Assembly: GCA_934553285.1 (NCBI GenBank)
Contig: CAKTFD010000067.1
Coordinates: 1 to 12,364, forward strand
Length of the DNA stretch: 12,364 nucleotides
Direction: 5' to 3'
Origin: an uncultured Faecalibacterium sp.
GTDB taxonomy: Bacteria; Bacillota; Clostridia; Oscillospirales; Ruminococcaceae
In this document: positions 1-6,263 of the stretch, in pieces
Layout of the letters: each line of letters opens with the position of its first letter
How positions within the stretch are numbered: the stretch's first letter is position 1
The notes under the pieces: generated by a model
Seen by the model: the letters and a program-made list of their open reading frames with translations, nothing else
Database searches by the model: none
Told to the model about the DNA's origin: nothing
Position numbers and translations under genes: made by a program

Positions 1-630
1 ATCATCCTGTGGTGCAGCTGGGAGTTCAAGTTCATTGAGCTGGACGATGCCTTTACCACCGGCTCCTCCATCATGCCGCAGAAAAAGAACCCCGATGTCA
101 CCGAGCTGATCCGCGGCAAGACCGGCCGTGTGTACGGCGATCTGAACACCCTGCTGGTGATGATGAAGGGCCTGCCGCTGGCCTACAACAAGGATATGCA
201 GGAGGATAAGGAAGCCATCTTTGATGCGGTGGATACCCTGGAGCTTTGCCTCAAGACCATCATCCCCATGCTGGATACCATGAAGGCCCTGCCCGCCAAC
301 ATGCGCCGCGCCGCCGCCAAGGGCTTTATCAACGCTACCGACTGCGCCGACTACCTGACCAAAAAGGGGATGCCCTTCCGCGATGCGTACAAGCTGACCG
401 GCTGCATGGTGTCGGACTGCATCGCGGGCGACAAAACGCTGGAGGAGCTGACGCTGGACGAGTTCCAGCATTACAGCCCCCTGTTCGGGGCCGATATCTA
501 TGATGCCATCGACCTTGTGCACTGCTGCGAGGGCCGCACCAGCTACGGCGGCCCCAGTGCTGCCAGCGTAGAAAAGCAGATCGCGCTGGCCAGGGCACAG
601 CTGGCCGTCTGGGAGGAGGCAAATGCATGA
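1..630 (+). CDS. argH: argininosuccinate lyase, C-terminal part (5' end outside window)
   Basis: Argininosuccinate lyase splits argininosuccinate into arginine and fumarate, the last step of arginine synthesis, in the cytosol. The reading frame is open from base 1, so the gene starts upstream. The 209 visible residues are a bit under half of a usual protein of about 460 residues. The fumarase/aspartase superfamily signature GSSIMPQKKNPD lies at visible residues 21-32; it forms the mobile loop carrying the catalytic serine. It is followed by the family's typical stretch LPLAYNKDMQEDKE and by a C-terminal helical domain ending GRTSYGGPSAASVEKQI. The stop codon overlaps the argC start in ATGA, which suggests translational coupling. 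Nothing looks broken. Identification is firm from the signature and from the arginine gene context. Confidence 0.96.
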   Translation: MILWCSWEFKFIELDDAFTTGSSIMPQKKNPDVTELIRGKTGRVYGDLNTLLVMMKGLPLAYNKDMQEDKEAIFDAVDTLELCLKTIIPMLDTMKALPANMRRAAAKGFINATDCADYLTKKGMPFRDAYKLTGCMVSDCIAGDKTLEELTLDEFQHYSPLFGADIYDAIDLVHCCEGRTSYGGPSAASVEKQIALARAQLAVWEEANA

Positions 631-1568
631 AGGTAAAGGTATTTATCGATGGCTCCTCCGGCACCACCGGCCTGCGCATTGCTGACCGCCTGGCTGCACG
701 GCCGGAGATCGAGCTGCTGTCCATCTCTGCCGAGGGGCGCAAGGACGTAAACGAGCGGGCAAAGGTCATCAACTCTGCTGATCTTGCTTTCCTCTGCCTG
801 CCGGATGCTGCCTCCAGAGAGGTGATGCCCCTGCTGCGCCCGGATGTGAAGGTGCTGGACACCTCCACTGCCTTCCGCACCGATGCCGCATGGGACTACG
901 GTTTTCCGGAGCTGAAAGGGCAGAAGGAAAAGATCAAGCATTCCTGCCGTGTGGCGGTGCCCGGCTGTTATGCCAGCGGTTTTATCAGCATTGCCCGCCC
1001 GTTGGTGGAGCTGGGGCTGGTGCCGCAAAGCTATCCGTTCAGCTGCACCGGCATCTCCGGCTACTCCGGCGGCGGCAAAAAGATGATCGCCGATTACGAA
1101 AGCCCGGACCGCCCGGCCCACAGCAAGCTGGATGCACCCAAGAGCTACGGGCTGAGCCTGGGCCACAAGCACCTGCCCGAGATGCAGCAGGTCAGCGGCC
1201 TTGCCCATGCGCCGATGTTCGTGCCGGTGGTATGTGATTACTACTGCGGTATGCAGGTGCTGGTGCCGCTGGACCTGCGCCTTGCCGGTTCCACTGCCGA
1301 GGCCGTGGCTGCCGCCCTTGCGGACTACTACCGGGATGCCGCCACCGTAAAAGTACACGAGCTGAACGAGCCGCTGCCGGAAAACGGCCTGTACGCCAAC
1401 GCAATGGCCGGTACCGACCGCATGGAGCTGTATCTGACCGTGAACGCCGCCGGAGACCAGATGATGCTGGTCTCCCTGTTCGATAATCTGGGCAAGGGGT
1501 CTTCCGGTGCCGCCGTCCAGTGCATGAACCTGATGCTGGGTCTGGAAGAGACTGCAGGATTGGAATAA
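627..1568 (+). CDS. argC: N-acetyl-gamma-glutamyl-phosphate reductase, short (type 2) class
   Basis: ArgC reduces N-acetylglutamyl-5-phosphate to the semialdehyde with NADPH, the third step of the acetylated route to ornithine. The protein has 313 residues. An N-terminal nucleotide-binding motif, DGSSGTTGLRI (residues 8-18), fits the short class of the family rather than the common class of about 345 residues. The catalytic cysteine is Cys114 in VPGCYASGF, and the conserved HKHLPE motif is at 180-185. The start is ATG 627, overlapping the argH stop, with GGGAGGAGG just upstream as ribosome site. It is followed by a 73-base gap with a strong hairpin before argJ. The reductase call is secure; the subclass rests on length and N-terminal motif only. 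Confidence 0.94.
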   Translation: MKVKVFIDGSSGTTGLRIADRLAARPEIELLSISAEGRKDVNERAKVINSADLAFLCLPDAASREVMPLLRPDVKVLDTSTAFRTDAAWDYGFPELKGQKEKIKHSCRVAVPGCYASGFISIARPLVELGLVPQSYPFSCTGISGYSGGGKKMIADYESPDRPAHSKLDAPKSYGLSLGHKHLPEMQQVSGLAHAPMFVPVVCDYYCGMQVLVPLDLRLAGSTAEAVAAALADYYRDAATVKVHELNEPLPENGLYANAMAGTDRMELYLTVNAAGDQMMLVSLFDNLGKGSSGAAVQCMNLMLGLEETAGLE

Positions 1569-1575
1569 CAACACA

Positions 1576-1613
1576 CCCTCCTCCGTTATTGCCTGCGTAA
1601 TGACGGATGAGGG
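1576..1613. repeat. imperfect inverted repeat (hairpin) in the argC-argJ gap
   Basis: The arms CCCTCCTCCGTTATT (1576-1590) and AATGACGGATGAGGG (1599-1613) pair over 15 positions with one mismatch and one G-U pair, and the stem can extend two more pairs around a CTGC loop. There is no T tract after it, so it is not a classical intrinsic terminator. It could stabilise or attenuate the operon mRNA, or be an interspersed palindromic repeat. A 12-base piece of its right arm recurs, inverted, in the argB-argD gap. Confidence 0.7.
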
Positions 1614-1641
1614 CGTATGCTGAAACGATAGGGGAAGTAAA

Positions 1642-2871
1642 ATGCAGTATAAGGAAGTTGCGGGCGGCATCTGCGCGCCCAAGGGATTTGCAGCCGCCGG
1701 TGTCCATTGCGGCATCCGCGCCAACCATACGGAAAAATACGACCTTGCACTCATCAAGGCCGATGTGCGCTGCGCCGCCGCCGGAGTGTACACCACCAAC
1801 AAGGTCTGCGGTGCCCCCATCAAGGTGGACCGCGCCCATCTGGCCGATGGCTATGCCCAGGCCATCGTGGTGAACAGCGGCAACGCCAACACCTGCGCCG
1901 CCAACGGCGTGGCGCTGGCTGAGGAGTGCTGCGCGCTGGCAGGCAAGGCGCTGGACATCGATGCAAAGGACGTTCTGCCCGCCTCCACCGGCGTCATCGG
2001 CCAGCCCATGGTCATCGACCCCTTTGCCCGGGGCATCCCGGCCGCCGCCGCAAAGCTGGCCGCCACCGCCCAGGGCAGCGCCGATGCCGCCACCGCCATC
2101 ATGACCACCGACACCCATAAAAAGGAATACGCCATCCAGTTTGAGCTGGGGGGCAAGCTGTGCACCGTGGGTGCCATCGGCAAGGGCAGCGGCATGATCG
2201 CGCCCAACATGGCCACCATGCTGGCCTTCTACACCACCGACGCGGCGGTATCGCCCGCGCTGCTGGAAAAAGCCCTCAAAACGGTCGTGCCCGGCACCTA
2301 TAACCAGATGAGCGTGGATCTGGACACCTCCACCAACGATACCCTTATCATCATGGCCTCAGGGCTGGCCGGCAACCCGGAGATCTGCACCGAAAACGCG
2401 GATTACGATGCCTTTGTGGCGGCGCTGACCGCCATTGCCGAGCACATGTGCGCCGAGCACGCCGGTGACGGCGAAGGTGCCACCCACCTCATCACCTGTG
2501 CAGTGACCCATGCGCCCGACCTGAAAACGGCCCGCGCCGTGAGCCGCAGCGTGGTCTGCTCCAACCTGTTCAAGGCGGCGGTCTTTGGCCGCGATGCCAA
2601 CTGGGGCCGCATCCTGTGCGCCATCGGCTACACCCCCGGCGATTTTTCCATCGACAAGGTCTGCGTCTGGCTGTCCAGCAAGGCGGGCGAGGTGTATGTG
2701 TGCGAGAATGCCGCCTACCACCCCTACAGCGAGGAAGAGGCTGCCAGAGTGCTGGCTGAGCACGATATTCTGGTACGGGTGGATATGGGCACCGGCGAGG
2801 CCAGCGCAAAAGCCTGGGGCTGCGACCTGACCTACGATTACGTAAAGATCAACGGCGATTACAGGACCTGA
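1642..2871 (+). CDS. argJ: glutamate N-acetyltransferase / ornithine acetyltransferase
   Basis: ArgJ transfers the acetyl group of N-acetylornithine to glutamate, releasing ornithine and regenerating N-acetylglutamate; some members also use acetyl-CoA. The protein has 409 residues, normal for the family. The self-cleavage site is visible as KGSGMIAPNMATMLAF: cleavage before Thr192 gives alpha and beta chains and makes Thr192 the N-terminal nucleophile. Other family blocks are VVNSGNANTCA (76-86), the MTTDTHKK segment, and GRDANWGR in the beta chain. The ending VKINGDYRT matches the usual conserved C-terminus. The start ATG has GGGGAAG (1631-1637) upstream. With ArgJ present, a separate ArgA is needed at most to prime the cycle, and none is seen here. 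Whether this copy is mono- or bifunctional cannot be read from the sequence. Confidence 0.96.
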   Translation: MQYKEVAGGICAPKGFAAAGVHCGIRANHTEKYDLALIKADVRCAAAGVYTTNKVCGAPIKVDRAHLADGYAQAIVVNSGNANTCAANGVALAEECCALAGKALDIDAKDVLPASTGVIGQPMVIDPFARGIPAAAAKLAATAQGSADAATAIMTTDTHKKEYAIQFELGGKLCTVGAIGKGSGMIAPNMATMLAFYTTDAAVSPALLEKALKTVVPGTYNQMSVDLDTSTNDTLIIMASGLAGNPEICTENADYDAFVAALTAIAEHMCAEHAGDGEGATHLITCAVTHAPDLKTARAVSRSVVCSNLFKAAVFGRDANWGRILCAIGYTPGDFSIDKVCVWLSSKAGEVYVCENAAYHPYSEEEAARVLAEHDILVRVDMGTGEASAKAWGCDLTYDYVKINGDYRT

Positions 2872-2895
2872 TATGCCCTGCGGTGAGGAAAGTAT

Positions 2896-3750
2896 ATGAA
2901 AAACGAAGAAATGGCGCGGCTTTTTTCCGAAGCCACCCCTTATATCCAAAAATATCACGGCAAGACCATGGTGGTAAAGTACGGCGGCAATGCCATGATC
3001 AATGAGACCCTGAAAGATGCCGTCATGAACGACCTTGTCACCCTGACGCTGCTGGGCGTACGGGTGGTCCTGGTGCACGGCGGCGGCCCGGCCATCAACG
3101 AGATGCTCAAAAAGGTGGGCGTGGAGAGCCGCTTTGCAAACGGGCTGCGGGTAACGGACGATGCCACCATGGAGATCGTGCAGCAGGTGCTGGCCGGTAA
3201 GGTGAACAAGGACCTTGTGGCAAAGCTGCGCGGGCGCGGCGTGGGTCTGTGCGGCATGGATGGCCAGATGCTCCGCTGCACCGAGCTGGATCCCCAGCTG
3301 GGGCATGTGGGCGAGATCATCCATGTGGATGCCACCCTGATCGCCAGCCTGCTGGACGGCGGCTTTATCCCGGTCATCGCCACTGTGGGCATGGATGACC
3401 TGGGCCAGGCGTACAACGTAAACGCCGACACCGCCGCTGCCCAGATCGCCATTGCCCTCAAGGCCGAAAAGCTGGTATCCATGACCGATATCGCGGGCCT
3501 TTTGCGGGACAAGGAGGACGAGAGCACCCTGATCCCTGAGGTGGAGGTGACCGAGATCGAGGGCTACAAGTCCGCCGGGATCATTGCGGGCGGCATGATC
3601 CCCAAGATCGGCGGCATGGCCGATGCCATCTATCAGGGCGTGCATGAGGCCGTCATCATCGATGGCCGGGTGCCCCACTCTATCCTGCTGGAACTGTTCT
3701 CCAACCGCGGCTCCGGCACCCGCTTTTACCGCCGCAGCCATCGGGAATAA
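2896..3750 (+). CDS. argB: acetylglutamate kinase
   Basis: ArgB phosphorylates N-acetylglutamate with ATP and is usually the controlled step in organisms that recycle acetyl groups through ArgJ. The protein has 284 residues of the amino acid kinase fold. Visible motifs are VVKYGGNAM (26-34, with Lys28 in the phosphate site), the glycine-rich VHGGGPAI (60-67), LRVTDDATMEIV, and NVNADTAAAQIA. Before the first strand there is an N-terminal helix of about 20 residues (ATPYIQKYHGKT). That is characteristic of the hexameric, arginine-inhibited type and is missing from the short, arginine-insensitive E. coli enzyme, so feedback inhibition by arginine is a reasonable inference. The gap to argJ is 24 bases, and GAGGAA lies upstream of ATG 2896. 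The C-terminus GTRFYRRS looks complete. Confidence 0.96.
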   Translation: MKNEEMARLFSEATPYIQKYHGKTMVVKYGGNAMINETLKDAVMNDLVTLTLLGVRVVLVHGGGPAINEMLKKVGVESRFANGLRVTDDATMEIVQQVLAGKVNKDLVAKLRGRGVGLCGMDGQMLRCTELDPQLGHVGEIIHVDATLIASLLDGGFIPVIATVGMDDLGQAYNVNADTAAAQIAIALKAEKLVSMTDIAGLLRDKEDESTLIPEVEVTEIEGYKSAGIIAGGMIPKIGGMADAIYQGVHEAVIIDGRVPHSILLELFSNRGSGTRFYRRSHRE

Positions 3751-3754
3751 AAAT
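3745..3754 (+). promoter_or_regulatory. possible ArgR operator (ARG box half) at the argB end
   Basis: GAATAAAAAT spans the argB stop codon and ends just before the -35 box of the promoter ahead of argD. It matches the core of the Bacillus ArgR operator as I remember it. The rest of the expected palindrome (TTCA on the right) is poor, and no second box is obvious nearby, so this is only a candidate. Confidence 0.3.
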
Positions 3755-3755
3755 A

Positions 3756-3784
3756 TTGCGCAATCGTCAGCGGAACGTTATAAT
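3756..3784 (+). promoter_or_regulatory. internal sigma-A promoter before argD
   Basis: The boxes TTGCGC (3756-3761) and TATAAT (3779-3784) are separated by exactly 17 bases, starting a few bases after the argB stop. Transcription would begin near 3791 and give a leader of about 115 nt before argD. The -35 box lies inside the palindrome ATTGCGCAAT (3755-3764). The promoter would allow argD and argF to be expressed apart from the upstream genes. Confidence 0.65.
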
Positions 3785-3796
3785 AAAAGCAACGCA

Positions 3797-3824
3797 CCCT
3801 CATCCGTCTTTCTCCGCCTGAGGG
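3797..3824. repeat. hairpin in the argD leader sharing a 12-mer with the argC-argJ hairpin
   Basis: CCCTCATCCGTC (3797-3808) is the exact reverse complement of bases 1602-1613. Here CCCTCA (3797-3802) pairs with TGAGGG (3819-3824) across a 16-base loop. The shared arm suggests two diverged copies of one palindromic repeat family. I recall similar CCCTCATCCGTC-containing repeats as common in Faecalibacterium-type genomes, but I cannot confirm that here. Confidence 0.5.
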
Positions 3825-3905
3825 CAGACCTCGGCGGCAGCGGTACCGTTTCCGGCTGGACCGCACAGCTTTGCGCAACAGCTCCATTTCACAGGAGGTA
3901 CACCT

Positions 3906-5108
3906 ATGGATTCTGAAAAAGTCATCAAGCGGGACAGCGAGTACGTCCTGCACACCTATAACCGCAACCCCATCGTGCTGGAAAAAGGGCACGGCCTGTA
4001 CGCCGAAGGCCCCGAGGGCCAGAAGTATCTGGACTTTACCAGCGGCATCGGGGTAAACAGCCTGGGCTACTGCGACCTGGCCTGGGCCGAGGCGGTATCG
4101 CAGCAGGCGCACAAGCTGCAGCACACCTCCAACCTGTACTACACCGCCCCCTGCGGCAAACTGGCCAAAAAGCTGTGTAAGCGCACCGGCATGGCCAAGG
4201 TGTTTTTCGGCAACTCCGGTGCCGAGGCCAACGAGGGTGCCATCAAAGCGGCCCGCAAGTACAGCGTGGACCACTACGGCAAGGACCGTGCCAACATCAT
4301 CACGCTGGTAAACAGCTTCCATGGCCGCACCATCGCCACCCTGACCGCCACCGGGCAGGGGGTGTTCCACAACTATTTCGGCCCCTTCAACGAGGGCTTT
4401 CTGTACGCACAGGCCGGGGATATCGATGCCCTGCGTGAGCTGGTGGACCGTCACACCTGCGCGGTGATGCTGGAGCTTGTCCAGGGCGAGGGCGGCGTGA
4501 TGGCGCTGGACCCGGATTACGTGCAGGCCGTGCGTGCGCTGTGCGATGAAAAAGACCTTGTCCTCATCGTGGACGAGGTGCAGACCGGCGTGGGCCGCAC
4601 CGGCACCTTCCTGTGCTGCGAGCACTACAACCTGAAACCGGACATCGTCACCCTGGCCAAGGGGCTGGGCGGCGGCCTGCCCATCGGTGCCGTGCTGCTG
4701 AGCGAAAAGGTAGCCGAAGGCATGGGGCCTGGCACCCACGGCTCCACCTTTGGCGGCAACCCGGTGGTCTGTGCCGGTGCCAACGTGGTGGTGGACCGGC
4801 TGGACCAGAGTTTTCTGGCCCAGGTCAACGAGCGCGCCGTCCAGCTGCGCACCGGGCTGGCAAAACTGCCCCATGTCAAAAACATCTCCGGCATCGGCCT
4901 GATGGTGGGTGTGGAGTTTTTTGATGTACAGGCCGCTGATGTACTGGCCGCCTGCCGCGAAAAGGGCCTGCTGGTGCTCACAGCAAAGACCCGGCTGCGC
5001 CTGCTGCCGCCGCTGACCGTTTCTGAGCACGAGGTGGACATGGCACTGGAGGTACTGGGCGAGGTGCTGGGCGCGATGGAGCCTGCGGCTCCAAAGGAGC
5101 AGGCATGA
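3906..5108 (+). CDS. argD: acetylornithine aminotransferase
   Basis: ArgD is a PLP-dependent class III aminotransferase that converts N-acetylglutamate semialdehyde to N-acetylornithine using glutamate as amino donor. The protein has 400 residues, the usual size. Landmarks are FTSGIGVNSLGY (44-55), the phosphate-binding FFGNSGAEANEGAIKAAR (100-117), the FHGRT block (138-142), the cofactor-contacting Asp223 in IVDEVQTGVGRTG, and the Schiff-base lysine Lys252 in LAKGLGGG, followed by HGSTFGGNP. The start ATG 3906 follows a strong AGGAGG at 3893-3898. The stop overlaps the argF start in ATGA. In some bacteria ArgD also serves lysine synthesis; nothing here tests that. The strong ribosome site and separate promoter suggest it opens its own sub-operon. 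Confidence 0.95.
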   Translation: MDSEKVIKRDSEYVLHTYNRNPIVLEKGHGLYAEGPEGQKYLDFTSGIGVNSLGYCDLAWAEAVSQQAHKLQHTSNLYYTAPCGKLAKKLCKRTGMAKVFFGNSGAEANEGAIKAARKYSVDHYGKDRANIITLVNSFHGRTIATLTATGQGVFHNYFGPFNEGFLYAQAGDIDALRELVDRHTCAVMLELVQGEGGVMALDPDYVQAVRALCDEKDLVLIVDEVQTGVGRTGTFLCCEHYNLKPDIVTLAKGLGGGLPIGAVLLSEKVAEGMGPGTHGSTFGGNPVVCAGANVVVDRLDQSFLAQVNERAVQLRTGLAKLPHVKNISGIGLMVGVEFFDVQAADVLAACREKGLLVLTAKTRLRLLPPLTVSEHEVDMALEVLGEVLGAMEPAAPKEQA

Positions 5109-6019
5109 AAAATCTGCTGAAAATGAGCGACCTTTCCCCGGCGGAGCTGACCCACATCCTGGATGTGGCCGACCAGCTGAAAGCCGACCACAAGGCAGGC
5201 CGCACCGACCCGCTGCTGGCGGGCAAAAGCGTTGCGCTGCTGTTTTCCAAGGCATCCACCCGCACCCGCACCAGCTTTGAGGTGGGCGTATACCAGCTGG
5301 GCGGCTTTGGCAACTACATGAACACCGCCGAGCTGCAGGCCGGCCGGGGCGAGCCTTTGCGGGACACCGCCCGGGTGCTGGGCCGCTACTACGACTGTGC
5401 CGTCTGGCGCACCTACCGCCAGCGCGACCTGGAAGAATTTGCTGAGCTGTCCGGCATCCCGGTCATCAACGGGCTGACCGATTATGCCCACCCCTGCCAG
5501 GTGCTGGCCGACCTGATGACCATCCGGGAGCTGCGCGGCACCCTTGCAGGGCTGAAACTCTGCTTTGTGGGCGATGGCAGCAACATGGCCAACAGCCTGA
5601 TCGTAGGCGGCCTGCTGGCGGGGATGCAGGTATCCTGCGTCTGCCCCCGGGGCTACCGCCCGGCAGCGGATGTGCTGCTGTTTGCCCACCGGTACGGCAG
5701 CGCCTTCCAGCTGACCACCGACCCGGCCGAGGGGCTGCAGGGCGCGGATGTGGTAGCCACCGCCGCGTGGAACACCGCCGCCCCCGGCACCGCTGAAAAC
5801 GAGCAGCGCCTGCGGGATTTTGTGGGCTTCCAGCTCACCGGCAAGCTGCTGGAAAACGCAAAGCCGGACGCGCTGGTGCTGCACTGCCTGCCCGCCCACC
5901 GGGGCGAGGAGATCTCCACAGCCCTGTTTGAGCAGCACGCCGACGAGATCTTTGCCGAGGCCGAGAACCGCCTGCATATCCACAAAGCCGTGCTGGCCAT
6001 CTTGCTGGCCGGGAAATAA
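5105..6019 (+). CDS. argF: ornithine carbamoyltransferase (unusual ornithine-binding loop)
   Basis: Expected role: ornithine plus carbamoyl phosphate gives citrulline. The 304-residue protein has the family's carbamoyl-phosphate loop STRTR (51-55, in SKASTRTRTSFEVG), INGLTDYAHPCQVLADL (HPCQ at 129-132), a GDGSNMANS block, HCLPAHRGEEIS (260-271) and the normal ending AENRLHIHKAVLAILL. AAGGAG (5094-5099) precedes the ATG. Odd point: where ornithine enzymes carry the T-D-V-W-x-S-M-G loop that binds the substrate amino group and closes the site, residues 219-226 read TAAWNTAA. The conserved Asp, Ser, Met and Gly are all replaced and only Trp222 stays. The cysteine of HCLP remains. Either this lineage has an altered but working loop, or the amine substrate differs. 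Location behind argJ and argD, in the same cluster as argH, favours ornithine. Confidence 0.88.
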   Translation: MKNLLKMSDLSPAELTHILDVADQLKADHKAGRTDPLLAGKSVALLFSKASTRTRTSFEVGVYQLGGFGNYMNTAELQAGRGEPLRDTARVLGRYYDCAVWRTYRQRDLEEFAELSGIPVINGLTDYAHPCQVLADLMTIRELRGTLAGLKLCFVGDGSNMANSLIVGGLLAGMQVSCVCPRGYRPAADVLLFAHRYGSAFQLTTDPAEGLQGADVVATAAWNTAAPGTAENEQRLRDFVGFQLTGKLLENAKPDALVLHCLPAHRGEEISTALFEQHADEIFAEAENRLHIHKAVLAILLAGK

Positions 6020-6032
6020 GAGGATACAAAAC

Positions 6033-6068
6033 GGGGGCTTCCACGGATGCGTGGGAGCCTCTTGCTGT
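6033..6068 (+). terminator. likely terminator of the arginine cluster
   Basis: A stem of about 12 pairs, including a few G-U pairs, is formed by arms 6034-6045 and 6050-6061 with loop GATG. It begins 14 bases after the argF stop. The downstream tract CTTGCTGTAT is only weakly T-rich, so termination may be partial or helped by other factors. Confidence 0.6.
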
Positions 6069-6127
6069 ATCTCAGCCTTTGCGCATCCTGCCTGAAAATG
6101 CTGCAAAATTCTTGTATTCTTTGCCGA

Positions 6128-6156
6128 TTGACGAGATCCACCCAGTTTGCTATACT
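6128..6156 (+). promoter_or_regulatory. sigma-A promoter of the licT/beta-glucoside unit
   Basis: TTGACG (6128-6133) and TATACT (6151-6156) are 17 bases apart, with TTTGC directly before the -10 box (extended -10 TGC). Transcription should start about 6163, just upstream of the RAT sequence. The same box sequences and spacing recur in the promoter before the tRNA-Ser region. Confidence 0.85.
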
Positions 6157-6173
6157 GTGCGTAGTCGATCAAT

Positions 6174-6204
6174 AAGGCTTGTTACTCTCCGGAGGCTTTC
6201 CCTT
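6174..6204 (+). promoter_or_regulatory. RAT (ribonucleic antiterminator) for a LicT/BglG protein
   Basis: GGCTTGTTACT (6176-6186) matches the conserved 5' half of LicT-type RNA targets (GGATTGTTACT) except at one position, and the 3' half keeps AGGC and closing CC. AAGG (6174-6177) pairs with CCTT (6201-6204) and CTC (6185-6187) with GAG (6192-6194), giving two short stems with an internal loop, as in known RATs. Its 3' half is also the 5' arm of the following terminator, so the two folds exclude each other. Confidence 0.85.
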
Positions 6205-6240
6205 ATCTATTGCAGGTAGGGGTGAACTTTCGGTTTTTTT
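6189..6240 (+). terminator. regulated terminator t1 in the licT leader
   Basis: Arms 6189-6205 and 6217-6233 pair over 17 positions with two mismatches and several G-U pairs, around an 11-base loop, followed by TTTTTTT (6234-6240). Overlap with the RAT is 6189-6204. This is the standard arrangement in which the bound antiterminator protein lets polymerase pass when the sugar is present. Confidence 0.85.
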
Positions 6241-6263
6241 CTTTCTATGGGGGTTGTGGGAAG

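Noticed and set aside
543..1823. 426-codon open frame on the - strand across argC and argJ
   Set aside because: It is antisense to two clearly recognised genes, and its composition (runs of Ala, Gly, His, Gln) is what GC-rich codon third positions produce in the opposite strand. No family resemblance.
6093..6106. cre-like TGAAAATGCTGCAA upstream of the licT promoter
   Set aside because: It lacks the central CG and the right-hand CA of the catabolite site, and the match is within chance for this A-rich stretch.
4625..6172. 515-codon open frame on the - strand across argD and argF
   Set aside because: Antisense shadow of two genes with intact motifs; starts with TTG inside the licT promoter region and has no ribosome site. 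The similar long minus frames at 2359-3741 and 3726-5255 are rejected for the same reason.
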